The position numbers and the translations under genes were made by a program. From NCBI GenBank assembly GCA_021787475.1, contig JAJYLW010000001.1, positions 1-64,000 on the forward strand: a DNA stretch of 64,000 nucleotides, read 5' to 3'. The DNA is from Actinomycetes bacterium (lineage in GTDB: Bacteria > Actinomycetota > Thermoleophilia > BMS3ABIN01). Shown here in pieces: positions 19,413 through 29,825 of this stretch. How positions within the stretch are numbered: position 1 is the first letter of the stretch; each line of letters starts with the position of its first letter. The notes under the pieces were generated by a model. It was given only the letters and a program-made list of their open reading frames with translations. It did no database searches and was not told the DNA's origin.

Positions 19413-20525
19413 CTAAACGTCCCGTTTTTGCCTCATCTTGCTTTCAATGAATGCCTTGATTTCTTGCTTGAATCTCTCCTTCGAAAACTTTTTCGCGTGC
19501 TTGCTGATCATGGCCGGGTCGAGCTCAAGGCCGCCGAACCGCTCCACGGCTTCGATCAAGGAGGCAGCGGAAGGCTCCGGGAAAAAGATGCCCGTCCTGC
19601 CGTCAACGACGCTCTCCAGCAACCCGCCCCGGCCAAAGCCAATCACCGGCCGGCCGGCCGCCATCGCCTCCACCGGCACCATGCCAAAGTCCTCTTCTCC
19701 CGGGAGTATCAGCGCCCGGCAGCGCCCCAGCAGCTGCGGCAGGCGGGCATCGTTGACGTAGCCGACAAACTCGATATTGGGCCCTGCGATCGCCTCCAGC
19801 CGCTTGCGCTCTGGCCCATCGCCGGCCACCTTCAGCGGCCGCCCCAGCCGGTTGAACGCCTCAATCGCAAGCTCCACGCGCTTGTAGGCGACCAGCCGCG
19901 AGGCAACCAGGAAATAATCATCCTGCTCATCAATGACTGGAAACATCTTCACATCAACGGGAGGATTGATGACGGCGGCCTCGCGCCGGTAATACTTGCC
20001 GATCTTGGCGGCCACGTTGGCTGAATTGGCGACAAAATGATCAACCCGGTCGGCCGCAGCGCGGTCCCAGAGTCGCAGATAATGGAGCAGCAAATCATTG
20101 CCCGCTTTGAAAACCCTGTTGACGTGACGGAAACGCATGTCCAGATAGGGCTCCCAGGCGTAGCGGAGCGGCGTGTGGCAGTAACAGACATGCAGCGTGC
20201 CTGGTCCGGTGAGGACGCCCTTGGCGCAAGCGGAGCTGGATGAGATCACCAGCTCATAACCGGACAAATCAAACGACTCGAACGCAAGCGGAAAGAGCGG
20301 CATGTATTTTTGGGAGATCCGGTGCAGAAAAGGAAGCTTCTGGACGAACGAAGTCTCGACGTCCCAATCCAGCATCTGCGGCGGCAGGTTGCGGCTGGAG
20401 CGAAACGTCGTATAAATACGGGCCTGCGGGTAAACTTCAAGCAGGGCGCTTACCACCCGCTCCGAGCCTCCCAGGGTGGTCAGCCATTCATGCGCGATGG
20501 CAACTTTCATTTCTTTCTTCCTCAC
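19413..20525 (-). CDS. GT4 glycosyltransferase
   Basis: VAIAHEWLTTLGGSERVVSALLEVYPQARIYT; EDFGMVPVEAMAAGRPVIGFGRGG. Confidence 0.9.
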   Translation of the reverse strand: MRKKEMKVAIAHEWLTTLGGSERVVSALLEVYPQARIYTTFRSSRNLPPQMLDWDVETSFVQKLPFLHRISQKYMPLFPLAFESFDLSGYELVISSSSACAKGVLTGPGTLHVCYCHTPLRYAWEPYLDMRFRHVNRVFKAGNDLLLHYLRLWDRAAADRVDHFVANSANVAAKIGKYYRREAAVINPPVDVKMFPVIDEQDDYFLVASRLVAYKRVELAIEAFNRLGRPLKVAGDGPERKRLEAIAGPNIEFVGYVNDARLPQLLGRCRALILPGEEDFGMVPVEAMAAGRPVIGFGRGGLLESVVDGRTGIFFPEPSAASLIEAVERFGGLELDPAMISKHAKKFSKERFKQEIKAFIESKMRQKRDV

Positions 20526-20648
20526 GTCTGCCGCAGCCCATCCGGCCCAATGACCCTCTCCGGCCCTGGCGGCAAGGCAAACCGGTTTGAGAAATCCCGC
20601 CTGAAAGCATATACTTTTTCTAACCAGTTATCAGCAGTCACGGCAGCG

Positions 20649-21614
20649 ATGAACCCTTCTACAGAACCCGCCCACGCATCAACACAGCCTTACCCGTCCG
20701 CCCCGGACATCGAGCGGGACCAGGACGAGGCAATCATCAAATCCATCTGTTATTCGGACATTTTCGGCTTTCCCCTGACCCCAGAAGAGATTGCCCGCTT
20801 TGCCCAAGTCAAGATTACGCCGGAGCAGGCGGCTGACCGGCTGACAAACAACCTCAGTCTGCGAAAAATTGTCAAAGAGCGGGACGGCTACTATTTCATC
20901 GACGGGCGGGAGGGCAACGTTGGCCTCAGGCAAGAGCGGGAGGCCGAATCGAAAAAACAGCTCCGGACCGCCCTCAAGCGGCTCATTCCGATTCAGGGGA
21001 TTCCTTTCCTGAGGATGGCCGCCATCACCGGCGCCCTGGCTGCGTTCAACTCGCCGGCGGGCGATGACATCGACCTGCTGATCATCACCTCCCGCAGCCG
21101 CACCTGGACGGCGTACCTTTCCCTCCGTCTCTGGCGCCGCTTTGGCCATAATCCGGATGTTTGCTTCAATATCTTCCTGACCGAGGGGGATCTGGTTTTC
21201 CACAATGAGAACCTTTTCTTCGCCCGTGAAATCCTGGGCTCGCTGCCCGTCTTCAACAACGGCGCCTTCGAGGATTTTGTCGGCGCCAATCCCTGGGTCT
21301 TTGATGTCTTCCCCTCTTTCTTCACCGATCGGACCCGGCAGGAGTACAAGCTGCCCCTCAGCCCCCGCTGGTTGAGAAGGCAGCGCCGGCTGGAATTCCT
21401 CCTCACCGGACCGCTTGGGGACCTGCTCGAGCTGCTGGCGCGCAAAATGCAATCACGCATCCTCATTAACGCCGCCCCTGACGCCGCCATGAATGCGCGC
21501 CGCAACCGGATCAAGCTGCACAAGCACGACAACCGCTCGCCGATTCTGGACCGGTATGAGCAGCGCTGCCGGGAGTGCATCGACAAATATCGCAAGCTAA
21601 CAAGCGCAAGCTAG
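20649..21614 (+). CDS. Nucleotidyltransferase-fold protein with N-terminal winged-helix-like region
   Basis: MNPSTEPAHASTQ...AAITGALAAFNSPAGDDIDLLIITSR. ATG at 20649 preferred over track start 20310, which lies antisense inside the GT4 gene. Confidence 0.65.
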   Translation: MNPSTEPAHASTQPYPSAPDIERDQDEAIIKSICYSDIFGFPLTPEEIARFAQVKITPEQAADRLTNNLSLRKIVKERDGYYFIDGREGNVGLRQEREAESKKQLRTALKRLIPIQGIPFLRMAAITGALAAFNSPAGDDIDLLIITSRSRTWTAYLSLRLWRRFGHNPDVCFNIFLTEGDLVFHNENLFFAREILGSLPVFNNGAFEDFVGANPWVFDVFPSFFTDRTRQEYKLPLSPRWLRRQRRLEFLLTGPLGDLLELLARKMQSRILINAAPDAAMNARRNRIKLHKHDNRSPILDRYEQRCRECIDKYRKLTSAS

Positions 21615-21676
21615 CCAATCTGGAAGCTGAGGCGTCCGCCAAAAGCTGTTTCCGATTTTGGGTTTTAGTTCTGGGT

Positions 21677-21707
21677 TTATCCACCATCCACCATCCACCA
21701 TCTGCTT
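21677..21707. repeat. Degenerate heptamer array (CCACCAT), copy 1
   Basis: tttatccaccatccaccatccaccatctgctttta, abutting the 3' end of the sugar phosphotransferase gene. Confidence 0.8.
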
Positions 21708-23135
21708 TTAGGCGTTGCGGTCGACAAACGTGAATATTGTCTTCAGCACGATCTTGATATCAAACCACGGGCTCCAGTTCTCGATGTAATAAAGATCGTG
21801 CTCTATGCGCTCGGCGATGTCCGTGTCCCCTCTGAGGCCGTTGATCTGCGCCCAACCGGTGAGGCCGGGGCGGACGCGGTGGCGGGCGCCGTAAGAGGGA
21901 ATCTCACTCATGAATTTCTGGACATACTCGGGCTGCTCGGGGCGCGGCCCGACCAGGCTCATCTCGCCCCTGATCACGTTGATCAGTTGCGGCAACTCAT
22001 CAATGCCGAGCGGGCGGATGACGCGGCCGACGCGGGTGCGGCGGATATCGCCGGGGGTCGTCCAGCCCGCCTTGCCGTTCCCGGCGTCGTTCCGCATCGA
22101 GCGGAATTTTAGCATCTCGAAAGGCTTTTCCTTTCGCCCCAACCGGGCTTGTCGGTAAAGAACCGGTCCCGGCGAGTCAACCCTGATCGCCAGCGCCGTC
22201 AGCAGCATCACCGGCGAGAGCACGATTAAGGCAATCAGGGAGACAACAACGTCCATGGTGCGCTTGGCCAGGGCCTGGAGACCGGTTATGCTGGTCCGCT
22301 TTAGACCGATGACCGGCAGGCCGCGGATGTGCTCCACGCCGACTCGGTCGCTGAACACCTCGTACAGGCGCGGCACCATCGTAAACTCAACGTCGTACGG
22401 GCGGCAGCGCTCCATCAGCTCGACGATGCGCTCATGGCTGTCCTGCGAAAAAGCCACCACCATGTGCTGTATATGATGCCTCTGCAGGATCTGTTCCAGA
22501 TTTTGATAATCGTTAAATACGTAACAAGATCCGAAGCCGGAGGCCGCCGGCGTTGGCTGCTCGTCGAGGAACCCTACCAGGCGCAGGCCCAGTGCCGGAT
22601 TGCGCATGATCTTGCCGGCGCAAGCCAGTCCCACCTGACCGGCGCCAAGGACAAGCGTGTTCTTGACATACCAGTTATGACGCCGCCCCCACCTGAGCAG
22701 TTGATAGACAACAAAGCGCACGATTGCCACCAGTACGACCACGCAGAGCCAGGAAAGTACGATGATGTTGCGCGAGTAGTGGGTGGGAGGAAGAACCGGC
22801 ACTGTTGCCAGCAACAGCAGCATTGACGCTTCCGTCGCCGCTGAGATGATCATCGGCAGCACCTCCAGCACGCTCAGGTTAAGGCGGAAGCGGTACAGGC
22901 CGTGCAGCTTGAACAGCAGCCAGTAAAGCGGCAGGATCACAAAACTGACAGCCATGTAAAAGGCGATCGATGGCTGCTCGGTGCCGGGAGCTACGCTGAC
23001 GTACCAGACTCCTATCTGGAAATAAATGTAAAATGCCAGCCGGTAACCCGCCAGCACTCCCAGGAGGTCCCCCAGGATCAGGGCGAAATGGGAAAACCGG
23101 TGCGAAGTGATAAGTCTGTTTGCTTTCCTGAGCAA
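21708..23135 (-). CDS. Undecaprenyl-phosphate sugar phosphotransferase (WbaP/WcaJ-type bacterial sugar transferase)
   Basis: KRTMDVVVSLIALIVLSPVMLLTALAIRVDSPGPVLYRQARLGRKEKPFEMLKFRSM...LPQLINVIRGEMSLVGPRPEQPEYV. Confidence 0.95.
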   Translation of the reverse strand: MLRKANRLITSHRFSHFALILGDLLGVLAGYRLAFYIYFQIGVWYVSVAPGTEQPSIAFYMAVSFVILPLYWLLFKLHGLYRFRLNLSVLEVLPMIISAATEASMLLLLATVPVLPPTHYSRNIIVLSWLCVVVLVAIVRFVVYQLLRWGRRHNWYVKNTLVLGAGQVGLACAGKIMRNPALGLRLVGFLDEQPTPAASGFGSCYVFNDYQNLEQILQRHHIQHMVVAFSQDSHERIVELMERCRPYDVEFTMVPRLYEVFSDRVGVEHIRGLPVIGLKRTSITGLQALAKRTMDVVVSLIALIVLSPVMLLTALAIRVDSPGPVLYRQARLGRKEKPFEMLKFRSMRNDAGNGKAGWTTPGDIRRTRVGRVIRPLGIDELPQLINVIRGEMSLVGPRPEQPEYVQKFMSEIPSYGARHRVRPGLTGWAQINGLRGDTDIAERIEHDLYYIENWSPWFDIKIVLKTIFTFVDRNA

Positions 23136-23290
23136 GAATGGGCACCCGTATTTATTCTAGCTGCTTTTGTAAAGCGTTTCATAAATGCTTCTTCCTCGCG
23201 CGATGACATCCTGGTTCTCCCCTCCCGGCGCGGCCCGATCTCGACTCCTGAACTTTGTCGGACCGGCGGGCTGAATGCTAAAATCGCGGC

Positions 23291-24418
23291 ATGCTTCAGA
23301 TCGGCATAAATGGCCGCTCGCTGTTCCGGCAGTCCACCGGGGTGCAGCAATATTCGCGCGAGATCACCAGGCATCTGCTTGAGATCAAGCCGGACGACGT
23401 CAGCATCAGCGTCTTTGCCGGCCGCGAAGGGCGCGGAAAAGAGCAGGACCTGCCGCTTGAAACCAGCGCTTTTCCCGCAAACAGTCCGCTAAGGGGGATT
23501 GTCTGGGAGCAGGCTCTGCTGAAGCGAATGGCGGTTAAAGCAGGTATCGACGTCCTTTTTAATCCGGCGAACGTGGCGCCGCTGAGCCCGCCCGTCCCCA
23601 GCGCCGTCACAATCCATGACCTCACATTCCTGTTGTTTCCACAATATTTCTCCCGCCCGTTTGCTTTTTATTACCGCGCCCTCATTCCCCGCGTTGCCGC
23701 CCAGGCCCGGATCCTGATTACGGATTCTGATAATACAAAACAGGACCTTGTCAACGAACTAAACCTGCCGGCTGAAAAAATCAGGGTTGTGCCCCTGGGA
23801 GTGTCGCGACATTTTCGCCGCCGCGTGACCAAGAAGGAGATGGAAGTGATCCGCCGCCGCCACAACCTGCCGCCGCATTTTTTCCTCTCCATCTCCAGCC
23901 TGGAGCCGAGGAAGAACCTGAGACGGCTGGTGGAAGCCTACCGCCTGCTGCCGCCGGCAGTCACAGAAGAATACGCGCTTGTGTTGGCAGGCACGGGCAA
24001 CCGCATTTTTGCTGAGCCTGGGCTTACCGAAGCAATCGCCCGCCTGGAAACCGACTCCGTGACGGTCACGGGCTACATTCCCACCGAAGATCTTCCGGCT
24101 GTTTACCGGATGTCAACGGCGCTGGCGTTCCCTTCCCTCTACGAGGGGTTTGGGCTGCCCGTGCTCGAGGCGATGGCGGCCTCAACCCCGGTCATAACCT
24201 CGAACCGTTCTTCGCTGCCGGAAGTGGCCGGTCACGCCGCTGTTCTTATCGATCCCGAGAGCACGGAAGAAATAGCAGCGGCCATGGAGCTGATTGCCAC
24301 CGACTCGGGCACCCGCACCTTGCTGGCCGAGCGGGGCAAGAAACGGGCGGCGCTGTTTACCTGGGAGAAAGCAGCAAACAAGACGCTGGAAATCCTGCGC
24401 GAGGCAGCGGAAGCATGA
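23291..24418 (+). CDS. GT4 glycosyltransferase
   Basis: MLQIGINGRSLFRQSTGVQQYSREI; SLEPRKNLRRLVEAY; PSLYEGFGLPVLEAMAASTPVITS. Confidence 0.93.
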   Translation: MLQIGINGRSLFRQSTGVQQYSREITRHLLEIKPDDVSISVFAGREGRGKEQDLPLETSAFPANSPLRGIVWEQALLKRMAVKAGIDVLFNPANVAPLSPPVPSAVTIHDLTFLLFPQYFSRPFAFYYRALIPRVAAQARILITDSDNTKQDLVNELNLPAEKIRVVPLGVSRHFRRRVTKKEMEVIRRRHNLPPHFFLSISSLEPRKNLRRLVEAYRLLPPAVTEEYALVLAGTGNRIFAEPGLTEAIARLETDSVTVTGYIPTEDLPAVYRMSTALAFPSLYEGFGLPVLEAMAASTPVITSNRSSLPEVAGHAAVLIDPESTEEIAAAMELIATDSGTRTLLAERGKKRAALFTWEKAANKTLEILREAAEA

Positions 24419-24562
24419 TCGTTTTTGGTGCTGTGCGCTGCATTTTAACGTTTCACGATTCATGTTTAACTTTTCACGAGACTGAGAGGATGGTTTTTTT
24501 TCGTTAAACGTGAAAACTAAAACGGGAGGCGCAAGGTGAGACGGCCGTGGCCCCAAAGAGAA

Positions 24563-26392
24563 TTACGAGTTTTTGCGCTGCTCATCCAGCCAGGCGGTTA
24601 ATCCCAGCAGGCCGAAGAAAAGCAACAAAACCCCCTCCTGCCACAGAAAGTAGTCGGCCAGGCCATGACCAACGTAGGCTGCTGTTCCGACCAGCAGGGC
24701 CAGCGAGACCAGGCGATAGGAAAAACCCAGCGACCGTGACCATACCAATCGCAGCTGCACCCAAGCGCTCCATCCGAGAAGGTAAACCATCGCCAGCAGT
24801 CCCAGGGCGCCGGTATTGGCCAGCGCTTCCAGGAAGATGTTATGCGTACGGATGCGGCTGTCCGGTGATACATGGATATAACCGGGATATACCTCGCGGA
24901 ACTGGTCCGGTCCCACCCCCAGCAGGGGATGGGCCTTCCACATCTTCAGCGCCGCCCGCCAGAGCTGGCTGCGGGGAGTGAAATCTTCATCAGGAATCGT
25001 TTCGTTAAATCTGGCTTGCGGCTGGGTGGAAACAAACCGCTGGCTGCCCCCGGCGCTCAGTTGCAGCGGAACCTGCAGGCCGGTAACGCCAGCAGCGGAA
25101 AAGGCAGCCCTGTGAACATGAATCAGGTCAAACTCAAGAATGTAGCTGCCCGCCTGCGCCGGCGTGATGAAACTGATTTTCTCATCAACTGTGCCTTCGG
25201 GCGCAACTGGATGAATCATATTTGAAATCAAAAAAGGCACGTCATCGTCTTCAGTTCCCTGCGGATATCTTATCCAGCGATAGTAGGCATCGACTTCGTT
25301 GTCTGAGTCCTTCGTGCCCCAGGTGATCGTTCCGGTATTCTTGATATGCACCAGGGCCGAATACTGCTGTTTAAGCTTCACCGATGAAGGAAAACTCAAA
25401 AGAGTATATTCGGCGCCGTAATGATTTTTCTGCTGGCGCAGGCCCAGCCTGGCCGCCATCTTGTTGCTAAAAAGCGCGGACCCTCCCAAGACCGCCAGGA
25501 ACAGCAGCGCCGCCACGGCAAAAGAGGCCCAGACCCGCCGGCCGTAACCAAAGACAGCCGCCAGCAGTGCGCCGATCAACAACGAAACCGGCGCCACTAC
25601 CATGCCGCTGCGGGTGAAGGTGTAAAGCTGCACCAGCAGGACAGGAGTTGCTGCGGCGATGACGGCCAGCGCCAGCCACCGGCGCCTGGAAACACTTTCT
25701 TGTCTATTTGTCAACCAAAGACCCACAGCCAGCGCCAGCGGCAGCGTCAGCTCCAGGTACATTGACAAGGTAGTGGGATAAGGCAGGGTTGACGCCACGC
25801 GGACGTTGTAAAATGCGCCAAATGTTACGACTTCCTGCTGAAAAGGGGACAGCAGCGAGCTCCAAGTCACGGGCAGGAGAAAATTCTCAAACAGCCCGAC
25901 TGCGGTAATGATGATCAGCACAACCGTTATCGTTCCGGCGAACAGAAGGTGAGCGCGGGCGCGCCGCGGCAGGCGCGAGATGCCCAAATAAATGCCGCCA
26001 GCATAAAGCAGGCGCAGCGCGAATTTAAAAGCTTCCACTTTATTGGCGGCCGCCGGAATGGAGATAAAATTGCTCGCCAGGTACAGTAGCACTGCCAGAT
26101 CAAGGCAGCGGCGCGACAGGAACGAGCGGACGCCTTCAGCCTGCGCCCAGACGATTACACTGAGAAAAAAAAGAATCGCCGCCAGCTTCGTGGTAGTCAG
26201 GTTGAAAAAACCGAAGTTAAGAACCGGCTGGCGAACCTCAAAAGCGGTAAAGAAAACCGCCAGCGCGGCGCCGGCAAGGACGATCCTGGCGCACCAGTTT
26301 ATGGGGTCATCTTTTTGCACTTGCGGCTTCGCGGATAATTTCCAGAGTCCTGGCCGCCGTTTTCTTCCAGCTGAACAGGGCGGCCCGCTCAA
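24563..26392 (-). CDS. O-antigen ligase/polymerase-like membrane protein; start uncertain (GTG 26320 possible)
   Basis: WaaL/Wzy-type LLGVGPDQFREVYPGYIHVSPDSRIRTHNIFLEALANTGALGLLAMVYLL; the first ~24 aa overlap the upstream GT4 gene. Confidence 0.85.
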   Translation of the reverse strand: MSGPPCSAGRKRRPGLWKLSAKPQVQKDDPINWCARIVLAGAALAVFFTAFEVRQPVLNFGFFNLTTTKLAAILFFLSVIVWAQAEGVRSFLSRRCLDLAVLLYLASNFISIPAAANKVEAFKFALRLLYAGGIYLGISRLPRRARAHLLFAGTITVVLIIITAVGLFENFLLPVTWSSLLSPFQQEVVTFGAFYNVRVASTLPYPTTLSMYLELTLPLALAVGLWLTNRQESVSRRRWLALAVIAAATPVLLVQLYTFTRSGMVVAPVSLLIGALLAAVFGYGRRVWASFAVAALLFLAVLGGSALFSNKMAARLGLRQQKNHYGAEYTLLSFPSSVKLKQQYSALVHIKNTGTITWGTKDSDNEVDAYYRWIRYPQGTEDDDVPFLISNMIHPVAPEGTVDEKISFITPAQAGSYILEFDLIHVHRAAFSAAGVTGLQVPLQLSAGGSQRFVSTQPQARFNETIPDEDFTPRSQLWRAALKMWKAHPLLGVGPDQFREVYPGYIHVSPDSRIRTHNIFLEALANTGALGLLAMVYLLGWSAWVQLRLVWSRSLGFSYRLVSLALLVGTAAYVGHGLADYFLWQEGVLLLFFGLLGLTAWLDEQRKNS

Positions 26393-27428
26393 GCGCTTTG
26401 GCTTTCAGGCCGGCGGCCAGGTTGGCGTCGCCCAGCAATTTCCTCATCCGGTCGGCAACCTCGTCGGCATCGAGCGGGTTAACGTACAAGCCTGCGTCTC
26501 CGACAACCTCCGGCAGCGACGATCCTTTGGAAACCACCACGGGCGTCCCGGAGGCCATTGCTTCCAGGGGCGGCAACCCGAACCCCTCATAAAGCGAAGG
26601 ATAGATCAAGGCCGAGGCGCCCCGGTAAAGTGCGGGCAGATCCTGGTCCCGGACATAACCGGTAATGTGCACTTTCCCCAGCAGTTTCCTCCGCTCCAAC
26701 TCGTCAAAGATAGCCTGAGCCATCCAGCCCCGTCGCCCCGCCAGCACCAGGTGAACATCAGGAAAATCATTGGTAATTTTGTCAAACCCCTTGATGATCA
26801 GGTTGATGTTCTTGCGCGGCTCCAGGGTGCCCACGAACAGCAAATAAGGCCTGACGATTCCGTAGCGGTTCAAGGCTTCCTCGTCCCCAGGCTCTGCGCC
26901 GGGATGGAAGGCGCTGGAGACGCCCAGATAAACAACGTCCACCTTGCGCTTGCTGACGTTCATCACCCGGATCAAGTCCAGCTTGGTATTGTTGGAGTCT
27001 GCGATAATCCGCCGGCTACGCCGGACGGAAACGGGTACCAGGCTGCGCGTCCAGATGACATTGCGCAGCGAATGCGTCCGTGGGAAAAGCTTGAAGGAAA
27101 GATCGTGAATTGTCAGAACCATCGGGCAGGGGGCTGCCACCGCGATCACAAAATTGGTAAAAAAACAGACGTCGATCTGATGTTTTTTTAACAACAGCGG
27201 CAGCATAAACTGCCGCCATGGCTCCTGGTAACGGAAATGGCTGCGGACGCTGACAACCCGGGGCCTGCCGGCCAAGTCCTGATCAAAACCGTTATCGCGG
27301 TTGCTGAAAAGGTAAAGCTGCTCATGAGGTTCCAGCAGGCCGGCCATCTCATTAAGCACATTATAGGTATACCAGTCAACGCCACTCTTGGTGGACTGGA
27401 TGACGGACAAATCTACACCGATTCGCAT
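26307..27428 (-). CDS. GT4 glycosyltransferase (start revised to MRIGVDLS)
   Basis: MRIGVDLSVIQSTKSGVDWYTYNVLNE; GTLEPRKNINLIIKGFDKI; PSLYEGFGLPPLEAMASGTPVVVS. Track ORF extends to 27536. Confidence 0.92.
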   Translation of the reverse strand: MRIGVDLSVIQSTKSGVDWYTYNVLNEMAGLLEPHEQLYLFSNRDNGFDQDLAGRPRVVSVRSHFRYQEPWRQFMLPLLLKKHQIDVCFFTNFVIAVAAPCPMVLTIHDLSFKLFPRTHSLRNVIWTRSLVPVSVRRSRRIIADSNNTKLDLIRVMNVSKRKVDVVYLGVSSAFHPGAEPGDEEALNRYGIVRPYLLFVGTLEPRKNINLIIKGFDKITNDFPDVHLVLAGRRGWMAQAIFDELERRKLLGKVHITGYVRDQDLPALYRGASALIYPSLYEGFGLPPLEAMASGTPVVVSKGSSLPEVVGDAGLYVNPLDADEVADRMRKLLGDANLAAGLKAKALERAALFSWKKTAARTLEIIREAASAKR

Positions 27429-27593
27429 CTGGCAAAAGTTAATTCTGTTTTCTATATGGCAGGATGTTCTGCATCCTTTTTTAAAGCGTGCCCATGCGTC
27501 CTTTTTTAAGCATGAACGGTTTTGTCGCATCTTCAAAATGAAAGGGGCTGCCCTTTTATTTTAGATGCTCCTGTTTCCTAAATCCACGCCTCT

Positions 27594-28679
27594 TTAACTG
27601 CCGCCGGTCGAGGCGAGAAAGTCAGTTAATAGCTGCTGGTTCTGGTTTTCGTCAAGGACGACGAAATCGACGCCGTCGATCATCTGCGGGGCGCCGGCCA
27701 GAACGAATTTCTTATTGCGTCCGGAAGGAGTCCGCAACTTGTCCCACCCCAGGCGAAGCAGGTCCGTCATTGACATGTCGGTAACCATATTGTCAACAAT
27801 GGTGGGCGCAATCAGCGGCAATTGGATTATGTTCCAGGGGCTTGCCGCTTTCTGCTCAAGCGCCTGCATGAACTGCTGCTGCCTCGCCATCCGGTGAAAG
27901 TCATCATCCGAATACCGGACGCGCACATAGACCAGGGCGCGGTTTCCGTCCATATGCTGGGGGCCCTTGTCAAAATGAACCTCGGTCCAGCTCAGACCCT
28001 GCGGATACTTGGAGTCAATCGTTCCGGGAACGTTGATGTCGACGCCGCCGAGGCTGTCGACAATTGCCGGGAAACCGGAAAAATCCATCTCAACAACATG
28101 ATGAATGGGAATGCCAGTCAACTGCTCGACCACCTTGATCTCCAGCGCCGCCCCCCCGTAACTGTAGGCGGAGTTGACCTTGCCCTGACCATAACCGGGA
28201 ATATCCGTGAGGGAATCCCGGGGAATCGAGAGCTGCGATATCGACTTGGTGCCGCCGTCCACCCGCATAATCAGCAACGTGTCTGCACGCGACGCCTTAT
28301 CGCCGGGGCGCTTGTCGCTGCCAATAAACAGAATGTTTTCAGGCCCGCCCGAGTAAGGCGCAAGCGCTTTTAACGCCTGCGGGTCCACCTTGCCGTTGCT
28401 GGCGGCAACGGCGCGGTCGAGCCGCCAGAATGAGATGGCCGCCGCCAGCAAAAGCAGCGCCAGCAACACCAGAAGGGCAAGGACGATTTTCCGGCGCCGG
28501 CTGCGGCGAGGCCGCCTGCGGCCGACCGGTTTTGACTCGGGCCGGATGTCTGATGGGGGCTCGTCGCCGCTCCTGAGCGGCTGGCTCCGCCGCAGGCGCG
28601 AGCTCCTGTACTTGGTATATAGTTTTTCCGGTTTCGGCTCTTCTTCCAATTTGGCAAAATGGGACGGTGGCGGCGCCAA
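27594..28679 (-). CDS. LytR-CpsA-Psr (LCP) family protein
   Basis: NILFIGSDKRPGDKASRADTLLIMRVDGGTKSISQLSIPRDSLTDIPGYGQGKVNSAYSYGG; single TM after a basic N-terminus. Confidence 0.94.
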   Translation of the reverse strand: MAPPPSHFAKLEEEPKPEKLYTKYRSSRLRRSQPLRSGDEPPSDIRPESKPVGRRRPRRSRRRKIVLALLVLLALLLLAAAISFWRLDRAVAASNGKVDPQALKALAPYSGGPENILFIGSDKRPGDKASRADTLLIMRVDGGTKSISQLSIPRDSLTDIPGYGQGKVNSAYSYGGAALEIKVVEQLTGIPIHHVVEMDFSGFPAIVDSLGGVDINVPGTIDSKYPQGLSWTEVHFDKGPQHMDGNRALVYVRVRYSDDDFHRMARQQQFMQALEQKAASPWNIIQLPLIAPTIVDNMVTDMSMTDLLRLGWDKLRTPSGRNKKFVLAGAPQMIDGVDFVVLDENQNQQLLTDFLASTGGS

Positions 28680-28829
28680 AGGCGCCGGCGGCCAATAAAC
28701 TTTGTGTTCAGAAATTTCCGCCTGTCGGCGGCGGGCATCCCTTGCAGTTTACAGGAAAAGGGCCCAGGCGCAAGGAAACTCTGCCATCAAGGCGGGTACG
28801 AGGATGAGGCGGGGAAACGGATTTGATTT

Positions 28830-28910
28830 GCCCAAGAGCTGTCCCAGCAGGTGTATCGTGCCGCGGCCGGCTGCGAAGGCCCGCCACGAATTACCTGCCG
28901 GTAAAGGTTC
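28830..28910. repeat. Repeat family I, copy B
   Basis: GCCCAAGAGCTGTCCCAGCAGGTGTATCGTG...GGCCCGCCACGAATTACCTGCCGGTAAAGGTTC. Confidence 0.7.
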
Positions 28911-29434
28911 TAATGGACGATGAACTGGAAAACAAGATGATAGACAACCACGGCGCCGTAGCATGCCGTCAGCGCCATCATGCCGCGCCGGGCCAGCGGC
29001 AAATGCCAGCAGCGCCATAAAAAATAGGCTCCCGCCGCCACCAGCGATGATTTCACCAGCACCGCGGCCGCCGGGCCGAGATTAAATATATCCGACATGA
29101 CCGGGTTGGCCTCCACGGCGCCGAGGGAAAGCGCGCGCCAGGTGAGGACAGCGTCCAGCAGGTTAAAGACGGCCAGCGCCGCCGCCAGCAGCAGCGGCAG
29201 AGCGCCCGCCGCCCTGCTGGAAACGGCCTCATGTGACAGAGTGGCGCTGCCTGACGCTGCCTGCAGCGGGCCGAACGGCGCGTCGTGATTGCGGCGCCGG
29301 TCCCGAAAGCGGGGCCGGTACAGATTTGACCTGCGCCCGCGCCTGTCATGAATAAGATGACGGCAGCGCCCGCAGAGGGCGCCGCAGGCAAAGCGGACGT
29401 CATTATTTGCCGAGCAAACAAGAACGGCTTCCAC
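28910..29434 (-). CDS. Small membrane protein, DUF5658-like
   Basis: AVFNLLDAVLTWRALSLGAVEANPVMSDIFNLGPAAAVLVKSSLVAAGAYFLW. Confidence 0.55.
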   Translation of the reverse strand: MEAVLVCSANNDVRFACGALCGRCRHLIHDRRGRRSNLYRPRFRDRRRNHDAPFGPLQAASGSATLSHEAVSSRAAGALPLLLAAALAVFNLLDAVLTWRALSLGAVEANPVMSDIFNLGPAAAVLVKSSLVAAGAYFLWRCWHLPLARRGMMALTACYGAVVVYHLVFQFIVH

Positions 29435-29724
29435 TTGCTCCTCCGATCCTTCTCTATTTGTTTATTTGTACCACCCGGAGCGGATTTACTCAAACCGGAA
29501 ATGAGCTCCGGAGTTATTTTGCTTATCTAACCTGGCTCCGTTCAAGAATATGCCTGGAAATTCACGTTCGATGGCAAACTGGAAACCCAAAAATGATGAC
29601 CTGCAAATACAACTTTTTGTCAGCGAAGATACAACCAAAGTCCGATGAAAAGCTCAAACGAAACTGATAATATGAAAATTGGGGTTCCCCCGGGGAACTG
29701 TTTTTGTTGTGCCACATTTCATTC

Positions 29725-29785
29725 AAAGCCTATCCCAGTAGGTAATTCGTGGCGAGGCCTGGCGGAAAGGCCATGGACAAGGACA
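29725..29785. repeat. Repeat family I, copy C (half element)
   Basis: AAAGCCTATCCCAGTAGGTAATTCGTGGCGAGGCCTGGCGGAAAGGCCATGGACAAGGAC. Confidence 0.7.
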
Positions 29786-29825
29786 CAAGAATATCCAAAA
29801 TCCAGAGCAAATTCCTGAACTGAAC

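Noticed and set aside
20679-21452. 257-aa minus-strand ORF
   Set aside because: Antisense to the nucleotidyltransferase-fold gene.
21677-21707. Possible direct-repeat CRISPR-like or iteron array
   Set aside because: Units are contiguous heptamers without spacers and lie next to no replication or plasmid gene.
26043-27191. 382-aa plus-strand ORF
   Set aside because: Antisense across the O-antigen ligase and GT4 genes; shadow ORF in GC-rich DNA.
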